A stretch of 64,000 nt of DNA from Paraburkholderia sp. (lineage in GTDB: Bacteria; Pseudomonadota; Gammaproteobacteria; Burkholderiales; Burkholderiaceae), in the NCBI GenBank assembly GCA_004322045.1, contig SCRN01000013.1:62001-126000 (forward strand). Direction: 5' to 3'. The notes beneath the pieces are model-generated. The model saw nothing but the letters and a program-made list of their open reading frames with translations. It ran no database searches and was not told the origin of the DNA. This document shows, in pieces, positions 45,699-55,470 of this stretch; the stretch's first letter is position 1; every line of letters begins with the position of its first letter. Both the position numbers and the translations under genes were made by a program.

Positions 45699-45743
45699 CC
45701 GTTCGAAATCGGCAATGCGCCGCCGACTACCGAACGACCGTCA

Positions 45744-47543
45744 TCACGGAGTCACGATCTGCTGCAGATAGTTGGTAATGATCGATTGTGTGAACCCGCA
45801 TATCTGATCGACTCCACCTACTTGGGACGAATTGACGTACGCCCTTCCGTAACTATCGGTGTAGCCCGCGACCGTCTTCGCAAAGTTTTCACCGAAGACC
45901 GTCGCGCCGACGATTACACCGGGCTGGTTGTACGCCCATTGCTGAAGGTAGGTCCCATCAAGTCCGATCTGAGTCTGCGGCACGAAGAACTGGGTGTAGT
46001 ACTGCTGCTTCGTAAAGGGACCCGCCCAACCGCCTGTCGTCACGCCGAAACCATCGTCGGAGAACAGGTTGTAGACAAGCGAGGTCGGCGGAAACGAGGG
46101 ACCATCGTTGAGGGTCTGCATCCACCATTCGTTGAGCGTCACGTAATCGTCTACCTGTTGTGCGCCGTTGTACCACACGGATAGATCGTCATCCCGATCG
46201 GCGACGTATTGCGAACAATCCCCACCAGGCCCCGTGACTGATGCAATCGTTCCGTGCCACCATTGCTTATCCGGCGCGCGATTCGGATAGGTGCGCGACT
46301 GAATCCCGTAGAGCTGCGAGCTGATTTGGATCTTGAGGTTGTCCGTATAGCTCTTGACGAGCTGTTGCGACAACAACGCCCAATACTCGTCGCCGTTGAC
46401 GACTGTCTGCGGCGTATAGGCCAGCATGCCGAGCGCCACGCTGCGCCCGGAGATCGGATCCGCATACGGCGATTGCCACAGGTTCTGCAAGTCGTCCCCG
46501 CTCGCCTGTTGCAGATTGTCGTGCATCTGCGTGACGTAATCGATCGTCGCATTGGTCGCATCGACGAGCATGTTCTGATATTGCTCGAGCGAGAACGTCC
46601 CGCCGCTGCTCTTGGTGGCGTCGACTGCCACCTGTACCCCGGCCGATACGAGGGAAGCCAGCACGCCGCCCACGCCCGGGATGGCGTTCAGGCAAGCCTG
46701 CACGGCGCCGAACAAGCAGTCGACGAGAATCTGCATAGTGGGATCGGCGATCGGCGCGGCGGTGAAATCGACGAAGACGCCCGTGGTCAGCGACGATGCC
46801 ACGCTCTCGCAGTTCTGCAGCGCCAGATACGTTTGGTGCAGGACCGCAACCACCGTATCCACGTTATCCGAGCTCGCCTCGGGCAATGGCCCGAGATCGT
46901 ATTCGGGGATGCCGATCAGCCCGCGCGTAGTGGCCCATTCCCATGTCGGCCAGCCTGCCGCGTACCCGATGTTTTGCGCCACGCGCATCGCGGCGTTGGC
47001 CCACACGGCGGGGTCCGTGAGATCGACGAGCTTCGCCGGCTGCCCCAGTGAGAAATACAGCTGCGTATTCGGCGCGTCATAGAAGGACAGCGGCGGATAG
47101 CTCTGCGTGAAGACGAGAGCCGATGCATTGACGCCGTCGCTGACGTAGGTCGGAATGGCAAGTTGATTCGCACCGTTCGCTTGCGCGGTTGCCCAACGCA
47201 TGATCGCTTGCCCGCAGGCTTGGGGATTGTTCGAGTCGTATCCGGGCAGGCTGGCGATCGGAATCTGTACGACGCTTAGCCCCGGATGGCTGACAAAGCA
47301 AATGACGCCCCATGTGCCGTCGCCGACTTCCCAAGTAGGAACGGCGCCTGCGAAACCTTGTGCTTGTGCCCACTGCATGACGGTGTAGACGGCGTACTGG
47401 CCCATCGGCACGGAGGCATTGGGCGGCGCGTACTGTGCGAGATCGACGGTGCTGACGTCCTGCCATTGGACGAGCTGCGTGGCTTGTGAGGGAGGCGGGA
47501 TTTCGCTAAAAGCGGAACGAAGGGCTTTCGATGCGGCGGTCAC
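45744..47543 (-). CDS. Large hypothetical protein, no family recognised
   Basis: The 599-residue product starts at GTG 47543, which has TAGGAG seven bases upstream; the longer ATG start at 47594 lacks such a site. It is rich in W, Y, Q and N, with repeated WEWATTRGLIG and WEVGDGTWGVICF-like segments in the first third. A hydrophobic stretch around residues 280-330 (ILVDCLFGAVQACLNAIPGVGGVLASLVSAG) is followed by mostly helical and then surface-like sequence. No signal peptide is obvious. The hydrophobic hairpin within a soluble protein resembles some pore-forming toxins, but this is speculation. Confidence 0.75.
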   Translation of the reverse strand: MTAASKALRSAFSEIPPPSQATQLVQWQDVSTVDLAQYAPPNASVPMGQYAVYTVMQWAQAQGFAGAVPTWEVGDGTWGVICFVSHPGLSVVQIPIASLPGYDSNNPQACGQAIMRWATAQANGANQLAIPTYVSDGVNASALVFTQSYPPLSFYDAPNTQLYFSLGQPAKLVDLTDPAVWANAAMRVAQNIGYAAGWPTWEWATTRGLIGIPEYDLGPLPEASSDNVDTVVAVLHQTYLALQNCESVASSLTTGVFVDFTAAPIADPTMQILVDCLFGAVQACLNAIPGVGGVLASLVSAGVQVAVDATKSSGGTFSLEQYQNMLVDATNATIDYVTQMHDNLQQASGDDLQNLWQSPYADPISGRSVALGMLAYTPQTVVNGDEYWALLSQQLVKSYTDNLKIQISSQLYGIQSRTYPNRAPDKQWWHGTIASVTGPGGDCSQYVADRDDDLSVWYNGAQQVDDYVTLNEWWMQTLNDGPSFPPTSLVYNLFSDDGFGVTTGGWAGPFTKQQYYTQFFVPQTQIGLDGTYLQQWAYNQPGVIVGATVFGENFAKTVAGYTDSYGRAYVNSSQVGGVDQICGFTQSIITNYLQQIVTP

Positions 47544-47866
47544 GATAGGTCTCCTACGCGAAACGTCGGTGAAGATAGCCGCCATGGATTTCACGGCGGC
47601 CGGGGGATGCGCCGAATGGCGCGAAAGCGCTTTCTTTTTTATGCTGCCGTTTCGTTCTGTTTTCTGTGCATTAATGCAGCATGTATGTGTTCGTTATTGC
47701 GAATGCCCGATTTTTCGTTTTGCCGATGGGCATTGGCGCGAAAATCCCTCGCGCGCCCGGGCGCATTGGGGCGCCGTTATCGTCGCTAATTGAAGCAGGT
47801 ATGCGTGGGGAATGCAATCTGCATCAGCTTTATTCGCTCCCATCCGGTCGCCTCGGAAAGAGCCGG
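47544..47866. other. Intergenic region with locally low GC, no gene seen
   Basis: The stretch 47625-47740 is T-rich and likely holds the promoter of the 599-residue gene. No supportable ORF was found. Confidence 0.35.
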
Positions 47867-48376
47867 CTACGCTGCCGCCAATTCTGCGAGTTTTGCCACC
47901 GTATTCATGTTGCGGGCGGTTCCGGACTTGGCGGCCCGGATCTTCAGTTTCGATTCCGCCATGCCATTTCCATAATGCACGTAGATTTCACGCATGCCGA
48001 GCGCGATCTCTTCCATCTGTTGGCCGCTCACGCCGGCCAGCGTGTCGGTAGGTGGCGGCGCGTCGAGGAATATAGCGACCGTTCGATTCGGTGCAGCTGA
48101 TGGGAAAGGATTTCCAGCGAGAATGGCGGCCAGCTCCGCACCGGTTCGGATCAGAACGCCTACCTGCTTGCCCGCGTATGTCTCAAGGCAACGCTCCAAC
48201 CTAGTCTTCACCGAAGTTTCAGAGAGAACGCTTTCGAAGACGACGTTGCCGCTGGCGATATACGTGCGCACCTTGGCAAAGCCGATGGACTCGCACATCG
48301 CCCGCAGCTCGGACATAGGAAGTTTGCCTGTGCCGCCGACGTTCACGGCTCGCAAGAGAGCGACATATTTGATCAT
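47867..48376 (-). CDS. DUF1697 family protein
   Basis: The 169-residue protein reads YVALLRAVNVGGTGKLPMSELRAMCESIGFAKVRTYIASGNVVFES, the standard beginning of DUF1697 proteins, and ends with AAKSGTARNMNTVAKLAELA, the conserved RNxxTxxKL motif. The family is common in bacteria and its function is unknown. Confidence 0.9.
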   Translation of the reverse strand: MIKYVALLRAVNVGGTGKLPMSELRAMCESIGFAKVRTYIASGNVVFESVLSETSVKTRLERCLETYAGKQVGVLIRTGAELAAILAGNPFPSAAPNRTVAIFLDAPPPTDTLAGVSGQQMEEIALGMREIYVHYGNGMAESKLKIRAAKSGTARNMNTVAKLAELAAA

Positions 48377-48530
48377 CGGTGCATTCTAGCGCCACAGCCG
48401 TCGACGTTGCGTTGGAGTCGGGGGGAAAGAGGCTTGTGCCGCAGCGCGCTTGACGAGGCAGTCCGCGCCACCTTCTGCCCGTGTTGCCGTTGCATGGGGA
48501 GGGTTGACGCGTCGGTGTGCGGGTACGAGC

Positions 48531-48576
48531 GTATGAAATTTTATACTATGGAGCTAAAAAGTATGATGTTTCATAC
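48531..48576. promoter_or_regulatory. Pair of operator-like palindromes
   Basis: GTATGAAATTTTATAC (48531-48546) and GTATGATGTTTCATAC (48561-48576) are 16-base palindromes whose starts lie 30 bases apart, about three helical turns. They sit in a locally AT-rich segment between the DUF1697 gene and the ccdAB genes, about 200 bases before ccdA. Which gene they control is not clear. Confidence 0.45.
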
Positions 48577-48774
48577 CTAGGTTTCGTTTCGTTTCGTTCG
48601 GCCATCCGCCGACGCGCACAGCATTCCAGCGTATGCGCGAACGTTCGGAGCCACCGGCGGCGAGGTTTGCGGGGGATCCACTAAAAAAGTGCATCCTGAA
48701 TGCGCATTGAAAATGTTGCGCGGTGCGGCGGTTCGTGGCACCATCGCCGTGAGACCTTCAACGGGAGCCCGATC

Positions 48775-49017
48775 ATGCCTGTTGCCTATGCAACTCTGCC
48801 AAAAAAATCTGCCAACGTGTCGCTGGCCGAAAGTCTGCTGATCGAAGCCAAAGACCTCGGGCTGAATGTATCCCAAGCGGCGGAGGCGGGGCTGGCGAGA
48901 GCCGTCTCCGAGAAGCGTGCCGAGGTGTGGCTGAAGGAGAACGCGGAAGCGATTGCGTGCTACAACGACTACATCGAGAAGAATGGTCTGCCTCTCGACG
49001 AGTTCCGGATGTTCTGA
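48775..49017 (+). CDS. ccdA: CcdA-type antitoxin
   Basis: The 80-residue protein has an N-terminal ribbon-helix-helix (KKSANVSLAESLLIEAKDLGLNVSQAAEAGL) and the C-terminal CcdB-binding tail EVWLKENAEAIACYNDYIEKNGLPLDEFRMF. It neutralises CcdB and probably represses its own operon. A GGGAG ribosome-binding site precedes the ATG. Its stop overlaps the toxin start. Confidence 0.92.
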   Translation: MPVAYATLPKKSANVSLAESLLIEAKDLGLNVSQAAEAGLARAVSEKRAEVWLKENAEAIACYNDYIEKNGLPLDEFRMF

Positions 49018-49316
49018 TGGAGCGCTTTACGATCTATCCACATCCCACGAAGCGAGGGTACCTGCTGAACGTGCAGGCCGATGCGATGGGTCACCTCGAC
49101 TCCCGGGTCGTGATCCCGCTGGTGCCGCTGACCGAGTTGCCAAAGCCTGCGACACGGCTCAATCCGCTGGTCGACATCGACGGCGAGCAGTATGTGATGG
49201 TGACGCAGTCGATGGGCGCCGTGTCCGTCAAGCTGTTGAAGCAAGGTGTCGGCAGTCTCTCTGACCGGTACGATGAAATCGTCGCCGCGATGGATCTACT
49301 ATTGCAAGGGTTCTGA
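49017..49316 (+). CDS. ccdB: CcdB-type gyrase-poisoning toxin
   Basis: The 99-residue protein follows the CcdB pattern: FTIYPHPTKRGYLLNVQADAMGHLDSRVVIPLVPL and the C-terminal VGSLSDRYDEIVAAMDLLLQGF. Family members poison DNA gyrase; the usual tryptophan and glycine near the end are replaced here (LLLQGF), so activity on gyrase should be tested. It shares one base with ccdA (TGATG). Confidence 0.9.
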   Translation: MERFTIYPHPTKRGYLLNVQADAMGHLDSRVVIPLVPLTELPKPATRLNPLVDIDGEQYVMVTQSMGAVSVKLLKQGVGSLSDRYDEIVAAMDLLLQGF

Positions 49317-49451
49317 TCTGCGATTCGAAAGTAAGCGTGAGGCGGTCGACGAGGGCATCAGAGCGTGCAGTTGCTGCTCTGACATACGAAGCTGAAAAGC
49401 ACGGTTCGCTATCTCGGCATTGAGATCGACCGACAGTGAATCGCTTTCAAC

Positions 49452-49895
49452 TCATCGAGGCGGCGCGGGGACCAGTCCGTACTCGGACATCACGGCGATA
49501 AGCTTCGCGCGGTCCGGTGGCTCGCTTGCATTAACGATGGCGCCGACGTCGCGGAAATACTGGGCGCCAATGTCGGGCGTCAGTATGATCAAGGCGCGAG
49601 CCGTATCACCGTGCGGATTGCTGAACTGATGGACCGATCCGCGTGGCGAATGCATCCATTGTCCTCGGGCTAGATCTCGAACCACTCCATCGACGCAATA
49701 CCGAAGCACACCGTCCAGCACATACACGCATTCCTCGTTATGGGTATGACTGTGCGGTGGAGGAACGCTCGACCCCGGAGGCACCGTCAATTCGAATACG
49801 CCCAACCCGCCTGTGCCGGCTCCATCGATCAGATACTGAATCGTCAGACGACCCACCGTGATCGGCTCGCTTGGGGCTGCGTCATCAAGAGTCAT
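49452..49895 (-). CDS. Cupin-domain protein
   Basis: The 147-residue protein has both cupin motifs: PPPHSHTHNEECVYVLDG (two histidines and a glutamate as metal ligands) and the later MHSPRGSVHQFSNPHG. ATG 49895 is preferred over the longer frame, which overlaps the divergent flavoprotein promoter. Many such proteins bind iron or manganese and act on small molecules. Substrate unknown. Confidence 0.8.
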   Translation of the reverse strand: MTLDDAAPSEPITVGRLTIQYLIDGAGTGGLGVFELTVPPGSSVPPPHSHTHNEECVYVLDGVLRYCVDGVVRDLARGQWMHSPRGSVHQFSNPHGDTARALIILTPDIGAQYFRDVGAIVNASEPPDRAKLIAVMSEYGLVPAPPR

Positions 49896-49987
49896 TTTGG
49901 GTGCCTCCGGTTTGAGGATTCGCGTCGGGCGCAATATTGCAAGTGTAGGCGGTAACATGCACTGCGACAGCAGCCAAGGAGAGCGCC

Positions 49988-51367
49988 ATGACGCAACGAT
50001 TCGAAGCAATCATCGTCGGCACCGGGCAATCCGGCCCGCCTCTCGCGGCGCGGTTGTCCGGCGCCGGAATGAAGGTCGCGATCGTCGAACGAGCGCAATT
50101 CGGCGGCACGTGTGTGAACACCGGTTGCATCCCCACCAAGACGCTGATCGCCAGCGCCTATGCGGCTCACTTGGCGCGGCGCTCCGACGAATTCGGGGTG
50201 GTGGTGAGTGGGCCGGTCACGGTCGACATGAAGCAGGTTAAAGCACGGAAAGACCGGATTTCGGCGCACTCGAGCCAAGGTGTCGAGCAGTGGGTCCGCG
50301 GTCTGGAAAACTGCACGGTCTATCGCGGCCACGCCCGCTTCGAGAGCGCGCATGTCGTTCGCGTCGGCACTGAATTGCTGGAGGCCGACCGGATATTCAT
50401 CAACGTCGGCGGTCGTGCACTCATCCCCGCCATGCCGGGTCTAGACCAAGTTGATTACCTCACGAACTCGAGCATGATGGAGGTGGACTTCGTGCCGGAG
50501 CACTTGATCGTCGTGGGCGGCAGCTATGTGGGCCTTGAGTTCGGTCAGATGTATCGGCGCTTTGGCTCCCGCGTAACCATCGTGGAGAAAGGCTCGCGCC
50601 TGATCACGCGCGAGGACGAAGATGTCTCGCAAGCGGTACGGGAGATACTGGAAAGCGAGGGGATCGACGTCCAGCTCAATGCTAACTGTCTCAGCGTGCG
50701 ACGCGATGCGGGCAACGTGGTCGTCGGACTGGATTGCGCCGCCGGAACTCGTGAAGTCGCGGGCTCGCATTTGCTCCTCGCCGTCGGGCGCGTGCCCAAC
50801 ACCGACGAACTCGGGCTCGACCGGGCCGGCGTCGAGACCGACGCGCGAGGGTACATCAAGGTGGACGAGCAGTTGCGCACCAATATCCCGAACATCTGGG
50901 CACTAGGGGACTGTAACGGTCGCGGCGCGTTCACCCATACGTCGTATAACGACTATGAGATCGTGGCGGCTAATCTTCTCGACAACGAAGCGCGCAAGGT
51001 TTCAGACCGAATCTCGGCGTACGCCATGTTCATAGATCCTCCGCTCGCCCGCGCAGGTATGACGCAAGCGGAAGCGATGCAATCGGGACGCAAGCTGATG
51101 GTTGGCACGCGCCCGATGACGCGTGTCGGGCGCGCCGTGGAAAAAGGTGAAAGCAAAGGCTTCATGAAGGTGATCGTCGACGCTGAGTCCCATCTGATTC
51201 TGGGCGCTTCGATCCTGGGTGTCACCGGCGATGAGGTGATTCACTCCCTGCTCGACGTGATGTATGCGAAGGCGCCATACAGCACGATTAGTCGTGCGAT
51301 GCATATCCATCCGACCGTCTCCGAACTCGTGCCGACGCTGTTGCAGGACTTACGGCCTGTGGGATAG
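49988..51367 (+). CDS. Mercuric-reductase-like FAD/NAD-dependent disulfide oxidoreductase
   Basis: The 459-residue flavoprotein has FAD-binding VGTGQSGPPLAARL, the redox-active pair in GGTCVNTGCIPTKT, an NAD-binding GGSYVGLEFGQMYRRFG and a C-terminal dimerisation domain with HIHPTVSE. It is in the dihydrolipoamide dehydrogenase/MerA family but lacks the N-terminal metal-binding domain and the C-terminal cysteine pair of true MerA, so mercury reduction is unlikely. AAGGAGAGC precedes the ATG. Role unknown. Confidence 0.85.
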   Translation: MTQRFEAIIVGTGQSGPPLAARLSGAGMKVAIVERAQFGGTCVNTGCIPTKTLIASAYAAHLARRSDEFGVVVSGPVTVDMKQVKARKDRISAHSSQGVEQWVRGLENCTVYRGHARFESAHVVRVGTELLEADRIFINVGGRALIPAMPGLDQVDYLTNSSMMEVDFVPEHLIVVGGSYVGLEFGQMYRRFGSRVTIVEKGSRLITREDEDVSQAVREILESEGIDVQLNANCLSVRRDAGNVVVGLDCAAGTREVAGSHLLLAVGRVPNTDELGLDRAGVETDARGYIKVDEQLRTNIPNIWALGDCNGRGAFTHTSYNDYEIVAANLLDNEARKVSDRISAYAMFIDPPLARAGMTQAEAMQSGRKLMVGTRPMTRVGRAVEKGESKGFMKVIVDAESHLILGASILGVTGDEVIHSLLDVMYAKAPYSTISRAMHIHPTVSELVPTLLQDLRPVG

Positions 51368-51452
51368 GGGCCGCTTCGCCGCCGCACGTTGGGTGCGGAG
51401 AACACGCTCCGGATACGATAGGCCTCTTGCTGCTTACCTATTCGACGCCCCT

Positions 51453-52217
51453 TCACGCAAACGGTAGCATTCCGGGCGGAGCCCTTCTAACCGTCGCCAG
51501 CGTCGTGCCGATGTGATCCTCGAGCGCCAGTGCGGCACGCGCATCGGCCCGCTGCATCGCCGCGTCGAAGATGCGGGCGTGCTCCTCGTGAACGTTACGC
51601 TGGCTATCTTCAAGTCCGATGCACAAGCGCCGATAACGCTCGCCATGCTGCGACAAGATGCGCAAAACCAGGAAAGTCCACGGCGACGCAGCGGCCGAGA
51701 TCAGCGCTTCGTGAAATCGCTTGTTGTGTGCTTCCCATGTCCCCCGATTCTCAATGGACACCGGCTGCTCGACCGCGGACAGCAACTCGAAGCTGCGGCG
51801 CACGCGTTCCTCCCAGGCTCCGTCGCCGCGTCGCACCGATTCGCGCAGCACATCCACCTCGATGTGAATGCGCAAACGCGTAATGTCTTCGAGATCGGCG
51901 AGCGACATTGGCGTCACGCGAAATCCGCGTTGCCCCTCGGCGACGACAAGCGCGTCGCTGACAAGCCGGGTCAACGCCTCGCGCAACGTACCCGCACCGA
52001 CGTGATAGGCGCCTTTCAGGTGCTCCACGCGTAGCTTCGTGCCAGGCGGGTAGCGCCCGTCGATGATGTGCTGACGCAATTCGTGATACGCCTGCTCGCT
52101 GAGGGTGCGCGCTTGGTCGCTAGGTTCGGCGAGAACCGATGCTTCATCGGGCTCCCCGTCGTGGCATCCGGCGGCGGCTGTGGCGCATAGAAGAGGATCC
52201 AGGTCCGGATGCTTCAT
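51453..52217 (-). CDS. GntR/FCD family transcriptional regulator
   Basis: The 254-residue protein has an N-terminal winged helix ([44 protein letters not shown]) and a C-terminal FCD ligand-binding domain ([52 protein letters not shown]). Its start overlaps the DmpR-like gene stop by four bases. FCD regulators sense organic acids; here it may respond to a ring-cleavage product, but that is inferred. Confidence 0.88.
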   Translation of the reverse strand: MKHPDLDPLLCATAAAGCHDGEPDEASVLAEPSDQARTLSEQAYHELRQHIIDGRYPPGTKLRVEHLKGAYHVGAGTLREALTRLVSDALVVAEGQRGFRVTPMSLADLEDITRLRIHIEVDVLRESVRRGDGAWEERVRRSFELLSAVEQPVSIENRGTWEAHNKRFHEALISAAASPWTFLVLRILSQHGERYRRLCIGLEDSQRNVHEEHARIFDAAMQRADARAALALEDHIGTTLATVRRAPPGMLPFA

Positions 52218-53908
52218 GATTGATCGCCTCCCTTGTGTTGATTCCGACTGAGCCGATAGCTCAGCTGCGGCCGTGTGAGCCCGAGCATCCGAGCGGCCGC
52301 CGACAAATTCCCGCTTGCCTTGCTGACCGCCTCGCGCAATAGCGCACGCTCGAGCCCGTCGAGCCCCTCGCCGCTCGTTTGCAACTGTCCCAGCAGTGCC
52401 TCGCAGTCGAACGACGCGGGACCGCCTTCTGCAATCTTCCCTCGCTGGTCGACGCCTGCGCCGATGGGCAGCCCTATGCCCGGAAAAAGCTCTCGCGCTT
52501 CGACCGGCCGATTCGGCTTCGACAAGATAACCGCGCGTTCTATGAGATTCTCCAGTTCCCGCACATTGCCGGGCCAGGCGTATTGGCGCAGCGCATCCCG
52601 AGCGTGGTCGCTCAAAGTGGAGGGTGGCTTGCCATGCATGCGTGCAAAGCGCTCCAACATCGCGCGCGCCAGCGGCTCGATGTCGTCGCGCCGCTCGCGC
52701 AGCGCAGGAATAGCCACCGGGTAGACGTTGATTCGATAGAACAAGTCGGCGCGAAACCGACCTTCCTGAACGGCGCGGCTCAGATCTTGATTGGTGGCGG
52801 CGACGAGGCGCACATCGACCTTGCGTGCTTGCGTCGCGCCCAGTCGCTCGACTTCCCCTTCTTGAATGACGCGCAACAGTTTGGCCTGCAACTCCATCGG
52901 CAATTCGCCGATTTCATCGAGGAACAGCGTTCCACCGTCGGCGCGCTCGAACCGGCCCGCACGAGGCGCCTGAGATCCGGTGTACGCGCCTTTTTCGGCA
53001 CCGAACAATTCCGACTCGATCAGCGCATGCGGAATCGCGGCGCAATTCACGGCGACAAAGGCTTTGTCGGCGCGAGGGCTCAACGCATGCAGCGCACGAG
53101 CGAAACGCTCTTTGCCGACGCCCGTTTCGCCCGTCAGCAAGACCGTGACCTTGGTGGGCGCAGCCGTCTTCAGCAACGCATAGGCCGTCCTGAACGCTTC
53201 GGACCGGCCGATGAGATCGGTCCGATCGGTATCGGGCATTACTTCTTGACGCAGCGACTCCACCTCGGTCTGCAGGTTTTCGATCGTGCTGAGCAGTGAC
53301 TCCGGCTTGAACCATGCCGCCAATTCGTCCGCGTCGGGCCATCGCTCGAGCGGTTTGCCGACGATGCGGCAATGCGTATCGCCCTTGCCCATGCAGGCCG
53401 TTTCCTTGAACAAGATCGTTCGGCCCATGAATGCGCTCGTGTACCCCGAGGCATAGCCGATCAACATCCAGCAGACAGGCTCGGCTTGCAGGCCGTAGCT
53501 GTGCTTGTGCGCCTCGGCCTCCCATGAATGTTCCCAATCGTATTCGCCCTCGAACTCGCCCGTTTCGGGATCGGCATCGAAGCGCAGCGGTGTGACGCGA
53601 ACCGCGCCCTCGAGCATATGCAGTTGCGGGCCAACGGCGAACATATCGTCGAGCGAAGCGTTGCCGCGGATCTCGCGGGCGAGCGCCGCGTCGCGCTCGC
53701 CCGCGGCAAAGCCCGCTCGCGTAAAACATCGACGCGTTTGCGCAGGCCCCACGCTCTCGATCATCTCTTTGCGCAACGCGGCTAGCGCAGCCGTGTGCAG
53801 GAGGACCATGCGCTGGCCGGCCAGCCAGATACGTCCGTCTTCCGCCGAAAACTGGATGAGCCGCCGCAGATCGGCGTCGGACGGATACGCGTTGGGTTTC
53901 CTAGTCAT
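52214..53908 (-). CDS. dmpR: DmpR/PoxR-type sigma54-dependent activator of phenol degradation
   Basis: The 564-residue protein has the XylR_N/V4R sensor region (about 15-210, with [17 protein letters not shown] and the V4R-type [17 protein letters not shown]), an AAA+ domain ([21 protein letters not shown]-like [22 protein letters not shown]) and a C-terminal Fis-type helix-turn-helix. It activates sigma54 polymerase on binding phenols. ATG 53908 is chosen for its GGAG; a longer frame to 53941 exists. It faces the phenol hydroxylase operon across the intergenic region. Symbol by family. Confidence 0.9.
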   Translation of the reverse strand: MTRKPNAYPSDADLRRLIQFSAEDGRIWLAGQRMVLLHTAALAALRKEMIESVGPAQTRRCFTRAGFAAGERDAALAREIRGNASLDDMFAVGPQLHMLEGAVRVTPLRFDADPETGEFEGEYDWEHSWEAEAHKHSYGLQAEPVCWMLIGYASGYTSAFMGRTILFKETACMGKGDTHCRIVGKPLERWPDADELAAWFKPESLLSTIENLQTEVESLRQEVMPDTDRTDLIGRSEAFRTAYALLKTAAPTKVTVLLTGETGVGKERFARALHALSPRADKAFVAVNCAAIPHALIESELFGAEKGAYTGSQAPRAGRFERADGGTLFLDEIGELPMELQAKLLRVIQEGEVERLGATQARKVDVRLVAATNQDLSRAVQEGRFRADLFYRINVYPVAIPALRERRDDIEPLARAMLERFARMHGKPPSTLSDHARDALRQYAWPGNVRELENLIERAVILSKPNRPVEARELFPGIGLPIGAGVDQRGKIAEGGPASFDCEALLGQLQTSGEGLDGLERALLREAVSKASGNLSAAARMLGLTRPQLSYRLSRNQHKGGDQS

Positions 53909-53968
53909 GCCGCCTGCTCCATCGAGATTTTGCACAAACACCCCCTTCGCGTGATGCGGGACGCCGGC

Positions 53969-54010
53969 TTCATCATTTCATCAAACATCGCATCAAGTGT
54001 TCATCAAAAC
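53969..54010. promoter_or_regulatory. Candidate upstream activating sequence of repeated CATCA words
   Basis: Four CATCA words at 53971, 53979, 53991 and 54002 lie about 8-12 bases apart, about 150-190 bases before the sigma54 promoter. DmpR-class activators bind upstream repeats at such distances. The words do not match the published palindrome exactly, so this is a suggestion. Confidence 0.35.
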
Positions 54011-54158
54011 ATAAAAACGGACGGGAAATCAATGCTCTGGCGAGCCGTTGCGATGCCAGACGACATTCGGGTTAACCGGGATTTTGCGCCGAAAGCCAGG
54101 CGTTGACGTCAGTGCTTTCCCCTAATTTCTCGAGATTTTCTGTCTTGTGCGGAGCGGA

Positions 54159-54174
54159 TGGCACGCTTGGTGCA
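54159..54174 (+). promoter_or_regulatory. Sigma54 promoter of the phenol operon
   Basis: TGGCACGCTTGGTGCA contains GG (-24) and GC (-12) separated by 10 bases, a near-exact consensus for sigma54. It lies 32 bases before dmpK and downstream of the divergent activator gene. Confidence 0.85.
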
Positions 54175-54205
54175 TTGATGATCCCGCACGGAGGAGACAC
54201 CCGCT

Positions 54206-54448
54206 ATGTACAACGATTCGCTACCCACGCAGGACAGGGCCGATGTATTCGACCCGGCCCGCAAGTTCGTCAAAGTCACCCGCGTCAATTCGCGTGGCTT
54301 TGTCGAGTTCGAATTCGCGGTCGGCATCCCCGAACTGTGCGTCGAACTGATGTTGCCGAGCACCGCTTTCGAAGCGTTTTGCCGCGCCCAGAACCCCGTG
54401 AGGCTCGATACACAAGGCGAACCCATCTTCAGCAGGAGCACGCAGTGA
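54206..54448 (+). CDS. dmpK: Phenol hydroxylase assembly component DmpK
   Basis: The 80-residue protein is the small first gene of phenol hydroxylase operons (ARKFVKVTRVNSRGFVEFEFAVGIPELCVELMLP). DmpK helps assemble the active diiron hydroxylase rather than catalysing. A GGAGGAGAC ribosome-binding site precedes the ATG. It overlaps dmpL by four bases (GTGA). Confidence 0.9.
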   Translation: MYNDSLPTQDRADVFDPARKFVKVTRVNSRGFVEFEFAVGIPELCVELMLPSTAFEAFCRAQNPVRLDTQGEPIFSRSTQ

Positions 54449-55440
54449 CCATCGATCTGAAAACAGTGGACATCAAGCCGCTGCGCAACACCTTTGCCCA
54501 CGTCGCCGCACAAATCGGCGGAGACAAAGCGGCATCGCGCTATCAAGAAGGCACGATGGGCGCGCAACCCGCCGCGAACTTCCACTATCGCCCGACCTGG
54601 GATCCGCAGCACGAGCTGTTCGATCCGGCACGCACCGCGATCAAGCTGAAAAACTGGTATGCGCTGAAAGACCCGCGCCAGTTTTACTACGCGTCTTGGA
54701 CAACCACGCGCGCCCGCCAGCAGGACACGATGGAAGCGAACTTCGAGTTTGTCGAATCGCGCCGCATGCTCGATGCGATGCCCGACGAACTCGTGCATCT
54801 CGCGCAGCAAGTGCTGGTCCCCCTGCGCCACGTGGCCTGGGGCGCGAATATGAACAACGCGCAGATCTGCGCGCTCGGCTACGGCACGGCATTCACCGCG
54901 CCTGCCATGTTCCACGCGATGGACAACCTCGGCATAGCCCAGTACCTGACGCGGCTCGCGCTCACGATGTCGGGCCCCGATGTGCTCGAGGACGCCAAGC
55001 AAGCGTGGATGCAGGCAGCGGCCTGGCAACCGCTGCGCCGCTATGTCGAGGACACGCTCGTCCTCGCGGACCCGGTCGAACTCTTCGTTGCGCAGAACCT
55101 CGCGCTCGACGGCTTGCTTTACCCGTTCGTCTACGAGCGCTTCGTGGACGAGCGCGTGGCCTTGGCCGGCGGCAGCGCGGTGGCGATGCTCACGGCTTTC
55201 ATGCCGGAATGGCACAGCGAATCCAGCCGCTGGATCGACGCCGTCGTCAAGACGATGGCAAGCGAATCGGAGGACAACAAAGCCCTGCTGACGCATTGGT
55301 TGCGCACCTGGGAAACACGCGCGGCCGACGCCTTGTTGCCGTTGGCGAACCTTGCATTCCCGGCGAGCGGCCAAGCCGTGCTCGACGAAACGCGGGAGCA
55401 ATGGCGCCGGCGTATCGAGAAGCTCGGTCTCGTCATTTGA
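54445..55440 (+). CDS. dmpL: Phenol hydroxylase beta subunit DmpL
   Basis: The 331-residue protein starts at GTG 54445 inside the dmpK stop; the open frame extends upstream only by chance. It contains FHYRPTWDPQHELFDP, RQFYYASWTTTRARQQDTMEANFEFVESR and the helical core typical of the hydroxylase beta subunit, which supports the diiron alpha subunit. It is part of the hydroxylase component that converts phenol to catechol. Confidence 0.92.
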   Translation: MTIDLKTVDIKPLRNTFAHVAAQIGGDKAASRYQEGTMGAQPAANFHYRPTWDPQHELFDPARTAIKLKNWYALKDPRQFYYASWTTTRARQQDTMEANFEFVESRRMLDAMPDELVHLAQQVLVPLRHVAWGANMNNAQICALGYGTAFTAPAMFHAMDNLGIAQYLTRLALTMSGPDVLEDAKQAWMQAAAWQPLRRYVEDTLVLADPVELFVAQNLALDGLLYPFVYERFVDERVALAGGSAVAMLTAFMPEWHSESSRWIDAVVKTMASESEDNKALLTHWLRTWETRAADALLPLANLAFPASGQAVLDETREQWRRRIEKLGLVI

Positions 55441-55470
55441 TTAGCGGTACTTATCGATCAGGAAAACAGC

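Noticed and set aside
54103-54444. Extended start of dmpL
   Set aside because: The extension overlaps dmpK and the sigma54 promoter in another frame; GTG 54445 overlaps the dmpK stop as expected.
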